This document shows, piece by piece, positions 23,831-36,558 of a stretch of 64,000 nt of DNA (positions within the stretch are counted from its first letter, which is position 1; each line of letters begins with the position of its first letter). This DNA comes from Druceiella hillmani (taxonomy: Eukaryota > Arthropoda > Insecta > Lepidoptera > Hepialidae), in NCBI GenBank assembly GCA_039881145.1, contig JAYKKI010000008.1, positions 32,160,501 through 32,224,500 on the forward strand, read 5' to 3'. The translations under genes and the position numbers were made by a program. Below the pieces are notes generated by a model. That model saw only the letters and a program-made list of their open reading frames with translations. It was not told where the DNA came from and ran no database searches.

Positions 23831-24340
23831 TTGCGCCTATCGGCGATTACGAGTCACCGGTTGCTATGCTGCCGTCGAACCATGTTGGAGTCGTATTGTA
23901 ACTTCGCTGGTTATTCAAAATTTTCTGCATCATTTTGGGCTAAACATGGATTTTGGAGACAAGGTTTCATTGAACAAGTACTACATCCACATCCACATCC
24001 ATACTACATAAAAGAAAAAAAAACAAGTTTATAAGATCACTATCGTACCTATCTGCCTACTTATTTCTGCCACTTTGCTGAGAATGCAAAATCTTAAAAC
24101 TGGTGAAAGAATCTGGCGTAAAAACTTGAAATTAAGTATAATTACAAAGCTTATGTCTTAACAGGTAACACTCGAAAATATTTAGATGAAAATTCCAAAG
24201 GGGGCAAATGAAGTGTTTGAATTTTTTTTAATTATACCTGTGGTGTATTATTTCAAAATATTAAGTTAAGTAGAACAATATTGTTAAAATAAAATCGGCA
24301 AAAAAACATGTAAAAATGTACCCCTTTCCCTCAGCACCGA
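23831..24340. other. Non-coding sequence
   Basis: AT content rises again. There is a short ACATCC repeat near 23980-24003. No gene recognised. Confidence 0.4.
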
Positions 24341-24354
24341 AACTGCTAAAGTCA

Positions 24355-24842
24355 TAATTAGGAAAACGCAGCGTTACTAGAAGTTTATCTAAAGTTTCAC
24401 TTACGAAAACTATAGGAATGATTATATATAAATCTCACAGTTCTCGATAAATTAACGATATCTTTACACATGTGAAAGATATACGAGTACTAGATAATAT
24501 ATCTATATGGCGAAAAATCTAAATTAGGAAAACACAGTTTTACTAGAAGTTTAACTAAAATTTCGCCACGAAAACTATAGCGATAATTTTAAATCTCACA
24601 GTTCTTGAGATATTAACGATATCTTTACGCATGTGAAAGATATACGAGTACTAGATAATATATGTATATGGCGAAAAATCTAAATTAGGAAAACACAGTT
24701 TTACTAGAAGTTTAACTAAAATTTCGCCACGAAAACTATAGCGATGATTTTAAATCTCACAGTTTTTGAAAAATTAACGATATCTCTACACATGTCAAAG
24801 ATATGCGAGTACTAGATAATATATCTACATGGCGAAAAATAA
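24355..24842. repeat. Tandem array, about three copies of a 161-166-bp unit
   Basis: Units start at GGAAAACRCAG at 24361, 24527 and 24688. Each unit contains TTTCGCCACGAAAACTATAG, AAATCTCACAGTT, TTAACGATATCT, GATATRCGAGTACTAGATAATATAT and TGGCGAAAAAT. Copies 2 and 3 are nearly identical; copy 1 is more diverged. Confidence 0.9.
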
Positions 24843-25154
24843 TATTAATATGAGTTAATAATTGGACAGAAAGTCCATGAACGTACCCTTAAATGTTCAT
24901 ATCTGCCCAAATATGTTCGGAACGGAATATTCATAGTCTTAATTTAACACGTAGTCAATACATTTTTCAATAAATACTACACGCGCGGTCCTTATAATGT
25001 CCTTCATCATTTCAAAAATTTGAACGTAAAATTAGTTTAACGTAAATTAAATAAAAGAGTTATAATTACTTCTGCTGTGGAAAGTCAAGAAAATCTCACT
25101 TTAAACGTTTATTAACCAATATCTTCGCCGAATATTCAATGTCAGATGGCCGGC

Positions 25155-25520
25155 GGCAATTATCAACGATGAGCCATGGGATCTTGCAAAAAGAAGTAGA
25201 AGTAGAAGAAAAAGAAATAGATAAAAGTGCATTGGAATAGAAGCCTCAGGATCGAAACGATAGAGATAGGCCCCGAGAAATCTGTAGGAGTTCTGTGTCC
25301 CGGGAGGCGGCGGTAATCGGTCTTATATAGGGATAACTCCGGAAGGTGGCCTAAAATCGGATCCGTAGGCGAAAGTTCACGGAAGCTCTTTGCTCTCATA
25401 GGTGACATAATATCTGACAAAGACCGATCTAAGTAAAAGCGGAAAAGATTGTCACCTTCCCATTGAGGTGGCGGGTTCTGTTTCAGTGCTACAATACTGC
25501 CACGTGATCTTAGACGGTGT
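25155..25520 (-). other. Moderately GC-rich block with a minus-strand open frame, unidentified
   Basis: The minus strand is open for over 110 codons ('RGSIVALKQNPPPQWEGDNLFRFYLDR' ... 'SFRELSPTDPILGHLPELSLYKTDYRRLPGH'), with composition unlike its flanks. It could be the 3' part of an old retroelement, or an exon. No convincing splice sites or known domain were seen. The plus strand contains a TTCTGTTTCAG acceptor-like sequence near 25479-25489. Confidence 0.3.
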
Positions 25521-26106
25521 GAAGGTAGGTAATATAAGGTAGGTAAATAAATATTTACTCTATCAACTTTAGAAAAAGAGTCTAACTGATTAATTTTGTC
25601 TGTTATAGGATCAAAAGTTTTGATATAGAATCACTTGAATAAGATAGCAAATGTGAACAAAAGGAGAAAAAATGCAGGTACTCGTATAAACGGTGTTCTA
25701 ATCGTACCACAAGCAGATTTTGTACCGATAGCACCCAATGAGGATATTCCAAGAATATAGTGACGAATTCAATATTTTGGCACAGATATTGATGAATATA
25801 CTGACTTAATTCTTTTTTTTATTTAGTTAAAAATTCTTTATTTTAAGAGAAAGTTATAATCAAAGGTTAGCGCCTAGAATTATTTCAAATTATTAATGTG
25901 TTGTGTTAACGAGAAGGGCTGAACATAATGGACAGCACTTTGAATCTAAATATTTTAGACAACGTACTTAAAAATTAAAAACATTAAATTTCATTTTGAA
26001 ATTTCGTCCCCAATTAACATGTATCGGGGAATACAGTACGTTTTTATTTAATTTACAGTACATATTAATTGAAATCTTCATCTGAAGCATTGACTTGCAA
26101 AATCTT

Positions 26107-26108
<2 letters not shown>
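25521..26108. other. Non-coding sequence
   Basis: AT-rich; no gene recognised. Confidence 0.4.

Positions 26109-26162
<54 letters not shown>
26109..26162. repeat. (TA)n microsatellite
   Basis: About 54 bp of uninterrupted TA dinucleotide. Confidence 0.95.
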
Positions 26163-26163
<1 letters not shown>

Positions 26164-29100
26164 GTCTAAAACCATTATTACTAGGATACTGTGACAGACA
26201 GGAAGACGGTCAGCGGCGATGCAGTGGTTGGAGGGTTTTTTCTCTTGCTACATAAAGTAAACAAGGTAAAAAAGAAAAATGTGTATCTCGTGTAACCCTT
26301 TCCGATGCAGAGTTATTTTTAAGAGAAAAGAGTTTCAGAAAAACAAAAAATGTGTACAAATAGAATGTACTAACAGCAATTGATTAATGTAAATTATATG
26401 CAAACACAACTTTATAACACGAGCAGCGTATTCTAGTAGTAAATATATCAACTCCAAAATACTTTTAATTATTAGCAGAAAAAGCTAAAACTTTACAACA
26501 GAGACAGAAACAATTAAGCATATACAGGAAATTGCATGATGAAACATACGGCAATTTATAAAAATATTTATTATTAAATTGGAATAGAAAGCTGCCTTCT
26601 GTGGATTCCTGAGTACAAAATAAGACGATTACAATGTTTTTTTTCATATCTTGTTCTCGCGATACACTATTTTACAGTTAACACAAAGGGTTAAGCGTCT
26701 TGTAATTCAGGTACACCAGGCGCCGCACGAGTCGATCAAAACGCACGACGAACTCTTTATACCTCTTTGAATATTGAGCGATACAAGTTTTATGTTAGGT
26801 CATTAAGATAGATTCATTATTGGTACTGATAGTTCAATAATTTTTTTTTCCTAGAGATTCTCTTTATTATAATGAAACTTTTAAAAGGAATTGGGATTAA
26901 GAAAAATAAAACAATATGTTTGAAAAAAACGTCTAAATTGAAAAGTACTATTATTTTAATCTTATAATTTCAAGATAAATCCAAAAAACTTCTTGCTATG
27001 CGGATTAACTAACACATGTACAGATAGATATCTGCAATGCCTTAGTATACAACCAAACATTAATCTGCAACGTTTGTAGCTAAAATAAAAATAATAAAAA
27101 AAATAAGTCTGGGTCGTGATTAATTATTATGAAAAATTGATTGAATAAAAAAATACTCTCATTAATATCTCCATCTTTTGTACGGCAATTTTTTTTACTA
27201 TTTTCAATTTAAATTTGTAATTAGATAATATCTATGTATTTGAATGGTGATAATGAGATAAAAAGTTAAATAAGAGAATAGTAAAAACTTACAAAATTTA
27301 AAAAAAAATGACGTCCATCTCGTATATATAATAAAACATCAGTTCCACCAATATTAAAAATTTAATATTAAGTCTTTAGTTTATGATTTTTTTAATTATA
27401 AACTAATAATTGGGAACAAATGCACATTAGCAAGAATGAAAATGTCACTGTTTATCAGCTCGAAGAACGAGAAGTTTAAAGTGAGTAAAGAGGACCCATG
27501 AAAACATAATTATATAAAATTATAAAATTAATAAAAAATTAAATAATTTATATATCATAAATTAATGTTTAAACGTCATAATAATTTACCATTATAATAC
27601 TTTATAAATTTTTATTATTGACATTTCTGTTTAACTGTTTGTAAAGTATGTAGAATATAATTATAAATTTAAAGTGAAAAATACATCAGTAATAACAGAA
27701 TAAAGATATTTATTGTGAGTAAATTGTTTGGAAATCAATTTTTATAATAAAGTAATCACGACTGAGTCCCATTTTTTTAAATACGTCAATTTTCATAAAT
27801 CCTTTAACTTAATAAATAATCACTAATATTAGTATTTTTGCTGAACTAAACTCATACCTCACCTTTTATGCATTAAAAGCAAATTTTCGATATGCAGCCG
27901 GTAATTGTTGTGTAGTATATTGTAAAAATACTTCAAGAAACAACAAATTCTAATTTTACAGATTTTTATAAAACGAAGTACGTCTAGCGTCATCTGTTGA
28001 TGCCAATCAGAAGTGGTATTAAAGCATTGGTTAAAATTATTTTGACATATTTTCAGCCTGCTTAGTAACAAAAAAATAAGAAAACAATCAAAACGTTAAA
28101 AGGACAACTTTGTAAAAGCAATTATATTTTTTGTGTGGACTTATATTATTTCTTTTATTTTTCAATTTATCGACATCGTATTAAGATGATAAAGTGGGTT
28201 ATTTTGTTTCTAGGACTAAACTATATAACGTGCAAAAATCTATTATAATCCGCACAGTGCCTTTTGTATGATCTGTACACAAACAAAAAAATAAATAAAC
28301 AAAAAACAGGCAGACTTCATGTCGTGATAATATATCGCTTATTTCTGTCCTATACAACATACATACACCTTCACTTCACATACTACCTATACTTCATTTT
28401 GTTCACTACACAAATGAATAGACAAACAGTAATAATTAAAGAATGATAATTTTCTCTCTCTATAGTTTATTTTGTCTCACGAAAAGGTTTATTTGAAAAA
28501 TATCTTTAATATGTCGATTTTTTACTTTTATTGTTTTATTATGCGTATAGATTAAGGCTGTGACTAACTGCTACAGTATGTTCACTGTGAAATAATATTT
28601 ACCAGTATCGTGGAATCAAATATCTGAAACATGAGTATGTAAGTAAAGGTTTAAAGGTGTAAAGGTTTACGCGAAAATATTTATATATTTGCACAAGCAT
28701 TGTTTTTTAAATTAATACTGAATGTTAAAAAAAAGGCTTTGTCTGACTAAAAGGGACCATGACTGTATTTTTTTTTCAAAACAATATTTACCGTTAATTT
28801 AATAACGGTATTCCTAACGACTTAGTTACTTATTCTCCGCGTCATTACCATGGAAAACGGAGGATTTGCCTTACAGCAATGCTATCCCATTCGCACCTAT
28901 GTTGAACACACTTACCTAAAATATAGACGTAAGAATCTTTATAATTTTTAAATATCTATTTTCTATGCGTTCTGTTTGATACAACGCCTCTTTCTTCTGT
29001 CCGTGTTTTTGAATGTGTATGTAAAATTTCATAGTATTTATATAGTCACTATCTGAAACCATATCTCTCCTTTTTGTAAGGATATAATGGGTCTATTTTA

Positions 29101-30960
29101 ATATAATGTCATCCATCTAGACACTATAATCTAACCAATGATGAAATTCTTTCATGTCAATCTATTAAGCCGTTTTTTGTGCCAAAACATAAGAAAAAAA
29201 TTAGTGTAAATTATATTAATATGTTTTGGTTTTACGTAAGCACCCGTTAATATATGTTTTGTTTTTACGTAAGCACATGTAATTTGTGTGCGAAATAGAT
29301 ACGTACTCTGTATTAGCTGAATGTCGTAACTTTAAACATTTCAAATAAAATTATCTATCTATACAGTGATTACAGCGCTCCTCTATAAATCTATTACATT
29401 GTATTACATTCTTTACTAAATAAAAATTAAAATATATTAATAACAAAGAGATCGTTCACTACTCAAACCGCATTCAACATAAAACGTTAACGAACGGAGG
29501 AGCCGGGTCGGCGTGTGATTATTATATGTATATAATGCTTCGTCACCACTACCTCTGTGGGAGACTGTACAAACAATAGATAGATATATTAAATAAATTT
29601 AAATCAATAACACGATATCCAGTCATGTTTAATAGATTCTGTACTGTCAATTAACAATGTTGATTGATTTAATTACGCTAACGGAGTATCGATAAGAAGG
29701 CTAGATTTATTTTAAATTTTACTTTCACATGAAATGGAGATACATACATATAACAAAGTAGATATTAATTTTTGACAGCACACCATTATACTTAATGAGA
29801 ACAAAAATATATTAATGAGAACGTGAATGATTTGTTGTCGACCGCACGATGATAAACAATAGTTTGGCATAATCCATCAAGAGAATAAAAAAATAATAAT
29901 AGAAAAAGCTATTTGTATTTTAATGCAACCTCAATAATAATGATTATAGATTAGATGGTTGGTTAAGACTTAATATTAAGAACTTTTACTCGTCATGTTT
30001 ATTGACATGTCATTTTAGAGTGATTAACATTTTTTGTGACTAAATTTCACCGCACTATTAAACACACGCCACAAATTAAATAATCGTTTACATCCAATAA
30101 ATATTCATACTGGCCACCTTGAATCTGCAAATTGAATAGAAAGCAACGTACAAAAATAAGGAGCAAATCTATGAAAGCAATGCACATTCGAAATTTAAAA
30201 ATATTGCGCTAGTTTCAAGTTAACACGCTTAAATGGTACTTAGTTCTTCGATCTTTTATATATTTACATTAAATGTCTTATACAGTTTTAGAATGTATTC
30301 ACTTTGATCGAATAGAAATAGAAACTTTAATACTTATATATTTTTCGTCCCTATTCAGCAGCACACAGACTGCATTTATATTCCCAATGTATTTTTTATG
30401 ATTGCCAGTGTGCTTAATTGCCAGTGTGATAATGAAAATAAATTAGAACACTTTATTCAGCATCATGTCGATAAAAATATAGAATAAATTCGAATATTTT
30501 ACTAATAATTTTTCTTCTCTATCTATTTGACATTTTCACGTTAGATATAGGCAACACATATTAATGAAGATTGTATGTATTAATTAATTGTATATAACAA
30601 TTTATTTATTTTAAAGCTATAACAAATATCTAAGTCAGTAGAAGTTATTACACCAACTTGAAAGCTAAATAACGCGAAACATTACAAAGAAAAGCATGTT
30701 TAATAACACGGTAAAGCGGAGAGTGCCAGAATGAGATAGGAATAAAAAGGAATACATTTTATCAGGTAGGAATTTAATATAGGAATATTTTTTTAAATTC
30801 GCTGGAAAATTGAATACACTAACATTTCTTTTATCGATTTGTTAAGAAATTCTTAATGCGTAACGCTTTTAATTAACTTGTTAACTAAATCTGACAAAAT
30901 AGAAATTGTGAATCGATGTAAAATAACACATCTGTGTAATTGCAATTATAACTATTATGT
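26163..30960. other. Long AT-rich non-coding stretch
   Basis: Only short unsupported frames. A roughly 36-bp direct duplication lies at about 29215-29280 (TTAATAT...GTTTT...TTTACGTAAGCAC twice). No gene, RNA or clear transposon recognised. Confidence 0.4.
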
Positions 30961-31067
30961 AATGAAACTACGTGATGTAGTATTATTTTTACTTTCTTTA
31001 ATTTCTTTACCACGACCTAGATTTCGTTAATAATGAATTTCTACAAAATTAACACCAAATATATTCA
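30961..31067 (-). repeat. Hammerhead-type dispersed repeat, copy 2 with inverted tail
   Basis: The minus-strand body covers 30961-31027: GAAATCTAGGTCGTGG, TAAAGAA, CATCACGTAGTTTCATT. Next to it at 31033-31067 lies the family tail (ATGAATTTCTACAAAATTAA CACC) in the opposite orientation. The CTGAAGA half of the ribozyme core is missing; only the GAAA/stem III/cleavage-site half remains. Confidence 0.65.
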
Positions 31068-31232
31068 ATAATTATTTTTATTAAATATCGAGCGAATTAA
31101 TAACCTTGAAGTTAGTCATTAACAACCTTTATTATTCATTTCCCAGACTATTAATACTAAACCATAGTTTATTTGAGTACGAATTTTAATTCGGATAGTT
31201 TATAATATTTCGAAGCGTGTTGGAAGCCACAT

Positions 31233-31318
31233 TTCTTGTTCGATGGAGATATATCTTGGTACAAAATAGTTTAGATGTTGTAATGTTAATTTGAACTAAA
31301 CTGGTTCAAAAGTGTCAT
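31233..31318 (+). repeat. Left member of an inverted repeat pair
   Basis: Inversely repeated at 33229-33320. Shared blocks are TTCTTRTTCGATGG, CTTGGYACAAAATAGTTTA and AACTAAACTGGTTCAAAAG. Spacing is about 1.9 kb. Could be termini of one old element or two independent insertions. Confidence 0.65.
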
Positions 31319-31337
31319 GTAATCTATCAGTAAGTTC

Positions 31338-31456
31338 TGAATATATTTGGTGTTAATTTTGTAGAGATTCATTATCCACAACTAAATGAAACTACGTGAT
31401 GTATTATTTCTACTTTCTTTAAGTTCTTTACCACGACCCAGATTTCGTTTTATTAT
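31338..31456 (-). repeat. Hammerhead-type dispersed repeat, copy 3
   Basis: Minus strand: ACGAAATCTGGGTCGTGG, TAAAGAACTTAAAG, CATCACGTAGTTTCATT, GTTGTGGATAATGAAT, then the tail ending ACCAAATATATTCA. The body to tail is complete; the CTGAAGA half of the core is not preserved. Together with copy 2 its tail forms a 35-bp inverted repeat. Confidence 0.65.
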
Positions 31457-32065
31457 AACATTAAGTTGAGAGAAATTCAGTGAGTGCAGAATATTACTAA
31501 TTTGTGTATTTCCTGGACATTGAAACAATTAATTAAAGAAAAAACGAATAAGAAGGTATACCAAACTCATACGTACGTTTTGGTTTACAGGGTTTCGCAG
31601 TCAAACCGGATTCCTTGTAATTTCGTCATGGCCATGTGTGTGTCCCTTGTCTGTCACAACTTGTAGTTTCTTCAGTTTTAGACTTACTCCATGAAATTTT
31701 GCAAGTATATGCTTCAGATCTTAGTGTGAAGCAATTTTCTTTCCTCTTTTTAATGAAACGACCCTTATTAAGAAATGGGGTGAGAAAAAAATTGTATTAT
31801 ACCCTATTTTATTATGTGGCATATCGTCAAGAAGGTATTGAAAATGAGCTTATGTTCCATTTACTCATTTTTCATTTTTAACCCAGTTTACTAAATATTG
31901 AGTTTCAAACGTATCTAAGCCTCTCCCATTTCCGAAAAAATTAGGTTTCGATGAGGACTTTCGAATGAAGTTAATTCGAGTAATCCAACTTCATCAGTTT
32001 TAGACCTATAAAAAAGTCTTAAGTATGCGAAAACAATGCGTATGAAATTTACTGGACGACTGAGC

Positions 32066-32069
<4 letters not shown>
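31457..32069. other. Non-coding sequence
   Basis: Short frames only (31484-31881). Near 31580-31650 there is repeat-like text (GTTTACAGGGTTTCGC ... CTTGTCTGTCACAA). No gene recognised. Confidence 0.35.
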
Positions 32070-32148
<79 letters not shown>

Positions 32149-32185
32149 GTATATATATATGTGTGTATATATATATATATATATG

Positions 32186-32243
<58 letters not shown>
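32070..32243. repeat. (TA)n microsatellite with TG/CA variants
   Basis: About 170 bp of TA dinucleotide with interspersed GTATA, GTGTGTA and CACACA units. It generates spurious Ile/Tyr open frames on both strands. Confidence 0.95.
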
Positions 32244-32299
32244 GACATGCATCGAGAAATACAAAATGAACTATTTCTCGATATCTCATCCTTGTTTTA

Positions 32300-32716
32300 C
32301 GGCTGAATAAAAAACTTTCTACCTATATACCAGATTATCAACACACGACAAGCAAAAGTGAGTCACTTATAATAAAATAAAATATATAACAGATAAAGCA
32401 GTTTGTTTTCACAGCTACATAAATGAAAACTTTCCACCTATTTTTAGAATAACAATCTACACAAGCAAAAGCGAGTCACTTATAATAAAATAAAATATGT
32501 ATAATAGATAAAACAGTTTTCTTTCCATAGCTTAATGAAAAACTTTCTACCTATATTTCAAAATGTCAGTCCGCGAAAAGCAAAGGTGACTCGCTAATGA
32601 TAAAGTTATATATAACAGATAAAGCAGTTTCCTTCCTGCAATCCAAGACAAGCAACAATTCACTTATAACAAAATAAAATATAGTGCATGTAACAGATAA
32701 AGCAGTTTATTTTTAC
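32300..32716. repeat. Degenerate tandem repeat, ~80-118-bp units, about 3.5 copies
   Basis: Recurring blocks are AACTTTCTACCTATA (about 32312, 32427, 32538), AGYGAGTCACTTATAATAAAATAAAATAT and CAGATAAARCAGTTT (about 32390, 32507, 32617, 32694). Unit length shrinks in the later copies through internal deletion. Confidence 0.75.
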
Positions 32717-32953
32717 GGCTAAACGAATACTATATTTTCTATATTCCTAGTTACGTTCTTCTTGCCGTGTAACAAACTCTGCTTCTGTCAAGAGTTAAAG
32801 CAAGAAAAGGTGAAAGAGTTCAAACAATCTGGTAAGAAAATATTTGACGTTAGAGACGCATTGTACTGTAGTAAACAATTCCAATGGCAGATGCATTTCA
32901 GAAAAGCGAAAAGTAGTGTTTAATATGGATTAATACTATTTCAGATAATGGGG

Positions 32954-33108
32954 TTTTATTTATTTATCCACTTTAATGTGTCTAATTGGTACATATGAAA
33001 GACTTATTGCTGCGAGTGCGATCTCTTACAGTTGTCGTTAGTAGAATCGAACTCGGGTCCCAGCGATATTTCTCGCCGTCAAAGGCCTTGTAATCAACCC
33101 GATAAACG
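32954..33108 (-). mobile_element. tRNA-derived SINE, copy 3
   Basis: Minus strand: GGGTTGATTACAAGGCCTTT (A-box region), GCTGGGACCCGAGTTCGATTC (RNA polymerase III B box GTTCGATTC), CTGTAAGAGATCGCACTCG, then TTAGACACATTAAAGTGGATAAATAAATAAA, matching the tail of copy 2. A tRNA-like head plus a unique tail is the structure of a SINE, not of a tRNA gene. Confidence 0.75.
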
Positions 33109-33228
33109 AAAGATGACGAGAATTTTTACGTGTTTTTTCTTTTTTCGAAAAAGTTATGGCAAGAAACTTTTTCCGCAACAGCTGTAATGTTATAAAATTT
33201 GACGTTTTCAATCTGAATCATCGTTATT

Positions 33229-33320
33229 ATGACACTTTTGAACCAGTTTAGTTCATCGAATTTAAACTAAACTAACATTTAAACTATTTTGTGCCAAGAT
33301 TTATCGCCATCGAATAAGAA
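33229..33320 (-). repeat. Right member of an inverted repeat pair
   Basis: Inverse match to 31233-31318. Homology ends abruptly at ATGACAC on the inner side and near AATAAGAA on the outer side. Confidence 0.65.
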
Positions 33321-35580
33321 TAAAACAAGTTTAATTATATCCTACATTCAAATTATAAATATATAAAATAAAATATAAACTAATTAGGTTTACTTCCATT
33401 GAAAGTAACTATAAATATTTTAATTTAATATAAAATAAATATTTTAATTCTACGTAGAAATTCTACACAGAAAACGAGAATGCAATAAATATTCGTTAGA
33501 TAGCGAACACCATGCCACATTAAGCACGCAATACGGTCTTACTATGCGACCCTTACTGAACCCTCTCGAGGAGATTAAATTTGATCACATACGCTGGCTA
33601 GAGTATAATGCAATGTTCATTCCAACTGTATAAAGCGTAATGGTTATTATTGGCGAGTTATTTGGCAAATGGCAAATATTCAGCTTATGCGGCAATTCGA
33701 AGAGCGGCGGTGTGTAGACTATTTAGGTATGTGACAGAAGCATTACTAGAGTGGTAAGCTATAGCCTAAGTTCAATAACTTGATAGCTTTTTATGTCGGT
33801 GGCGTCGCTCGCGTGAAATTCTCTCGCTTTTTCAGTCTTTAGCGACTGTATTAAATTATTAACCACGTCCTGGTAATCACTATTTCGATATTTTTATAAT
33901 TATTTTTCGATATTTTAAAATAAAATAATTGAAACATGCCCCTTTTAAATTAACTTAGTAATTTTCATATTGATGTAGAAAGACATAATGACAGTTTAAT
34001 AAATATTGTTTGTCAGCTTTTCAAAATCATAGTAATATTTTACTTTTTTATTTCTTTTATTTTTGGATATATACATGTTACTTCCAGGACCATTAACTAT
34101 ACAATACTAAAAACTTTATTAAAATCTGATCAGTAGTTTTGCGTGATACGTCTCCAAAAAGACAGACAAAATGAAAGTAATTAAAAAAACGATCGATTTT
34201 AGAGCCTGTATAGAAAATATTTTTTTATATTTATATTATATTTTTTTATTTCATGTTCTGAAAAAAAATGTTGTCTGTCCTGATTATACTGTATATGTGC
34301 TCCTAATGTCTCAACTGGTTGACAATCAGTGAATGGAAATTAACGCCTTTATCAATCTTTACAGCAGAATTATGAGATTTCTAAGTTTTGGAGACCTAAA
34401 AAATTTGCATTACACTTACGTTAACGTTAAATAATATCTCTCCAGAATGCGATGAGGTACAAGAAAATGTTATTTATTGTTATCGTTTTATCTTGTGCTC
34501 AGGAATCCATGGAAACCGGATTGCTGTACCGATTTAACAACCTTTAAAATTTAAGCTCGGGCATATAGACAAAACTTATAAGGTGACTTCGCTATTCGAA
34601 TTTTCCTTTTTGACAGACATACACAAATAATCTTAATTTATTAAACCACTTCTACCAATAATGACCGACGCGCCAATAATTTCTCATTAGAGGTATATTT
34701 TCATCACCTAGGTATAAGGTCTATTTATATAATTTTTATAAAAAATAATTTCGAAAATGGAAACTTATGACCCGATGTTCCATTTAATAAAAAATAAATA
34801 ATTTTTTAATACACACACTTACATTATTTTGTTGTGGATTTACAAGCAAGGATACATAACGCCATATCAATAGCCAAATAAAATTCGGCTTTTCGCGGAA
34901 ATGCTCCCAGATTTGAATTCAAGGTAAGAGAACCACTACCTTAGAAATGCATTGTGATGACTTTAAAATGAATCAAAAAACTTAAATTTTTTTTATAAAA
35001 ACATCTTCGCACTTAAACACGTGGCAATTTAGACAGTCGTAACTAATCGAATTAATGAGTCCGGATAGCGAAGTTCAATCCTAATCCTCCGTATCCATTC
35101 TCACAATTGAGCCAGTATCATTTCACTGAACTCAACCGGTCAAATATGGGCATGACGAACACACGAGCCGACTGTCTGATAGCCTTCCCACGCTCTATAT
35201 TGAGAAGATGCACTGAGCATTTAAGCTGTTTTTATTCATGAACCCACAATATTACCGTGAATTCATAGCGCAGGGAGCTCGTAAGATCATTTCAAAGATA
35301 TCAACTTGAATAATGACGTTTGAAACAAAACGCGAGTAATTTTACCATCCATTCATGATAAGGTAAACAGCCATTGCTCTCGTGTATCTTGCTGCAGAGT
35401 GCTTTCTATAGCAGGCCGTGTAAGAAAATATTGTTTCACTTTGGCAAGATGTTATCTACGTTGATTCATTTGTAAATCTTTCGATGAGATTTATGCTTTA
35501 AAATTACATACATTCATAATAGAATAGAGTATCTGAGATGAGATTCGAAACATTTGAATAGGGAGTAGCTTTTATATTTA
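33321..35580. other. Non-coding sequence; less AT-rich block at 35030-35400
   Basis: No gene recognised. 33480-33850 and 35030-35400 are less AT-rich and lack repeats. The second contains homeodomain- and GATA-like words and could hold an enhancer (inference). Confidence 0.35.
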
Positions 35581-36183
35581 TAAACTGTGTGCGCTGTATT
35601 TTTATATAATCGAGTATTTGGTTACACACCAAACTATAGTAACTCTGTAAACTATCGGTGTACTAGTAAACAGTGTGCGCGGGATTTTTAAATAATCGAG
35701 TATTTGGCTACACACCAAACCATAGTAACTCTGTAAACTATCGGTGTACTAGTAACTGTGTGTGCGAGATTTTTAAACAATCGAGTATTTGGCTACACAC
35801 CAAACTATAGTAACTCTGTAAACTATCGGTGTACTAGTAAACAGTGTGCGCGGGATTTTTAAATAATCGAGTATTTGGCTACACACCAAACCATAGTAAC
35901 TCTGTAAACTATCGGTGTACTAGTAACTGTGTGTGCGAGATTTTTAAACAATCGAGTATTTGGCTACACACCAAACCATAGGAACTCTGTAAACTATCGG
36001 TGTTCTAGTAACTGTGTGTGCGGGATTTTTAAATAATCTAGTATTTGGCTACACACCAAACCATAGTAACTCTGTAAACTATCGGTGTACTAGTAAACTG
36101 TGTGCGCGGGATTTTTAAATAACCGAGTATTTGGTTGCACACCATACCATAGTAACTCTGTAAACTATCGGTGTACTAGTAAA
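35581..36183. repeat. Minisatellite, seven copies of an ~85-86-bp unit
   Basis: Units start at 35581, 35667, 35753, 35838, 35924, 36008 and 36094. Each has TGTGTGCGCGGGATTTTTAA, AATCGAGTATTTGGYTACAC, ACCAAACYATAGTAACTC and TGTAAACTATCGGTGTACTA. Two unit types differ at the start (TAAACAGTGTGCGCGGG versus TAACTGTGTGTGCGAG) and partly alternate, which suggests duplication of a 171-bp dimer. Confidence 0.95.
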
Positions 36184-36558
36184 CTTCTCATTTTCTAGGC
36201 TCCCAATAACTAATATTAAGCGTCTAGCTGTCATCAGCTTTCTCACAGAAGTGGACTCCGGTCCTTATTTGATGACATTTTTTATGCCTCAAATACAGAA
36301 TGTTTTTTTCTAACTGTGAACATTATAGAAGATGACATAGTAATCATCTATGTATTATTTAATTTTATTTTGTGCCCTGAAAACGTGTAAACTAGCATTG
36401 AATTCTGAAACGTATAAACTAGAAAGGAATCCTAGTACAAAGTGCCATTATCTACTGCCTATCAGTAATAATATTCACGATTTTAAGTCAGCTAACAATA
36501 ACTTAGAAGTGGTGAAGGATACAACAGTTTTGAGGAAATGTACATTTTATGATGATGA
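36184..36558. other. Spacer between two tandem arrays
   Basis: A 73-codon plus frame (36350-36571) runs into the first unit of the next array. It has no recognisable motif or splice signals and is not called as a gene. Confidence 0.35.

Noticed and set aside
33040..33108. Possible tRNA gene on the minus strand
   Set aside because: It has a B box, but the acceptor stem does not close and the SINE tail follows; shared with two other SINE copies.
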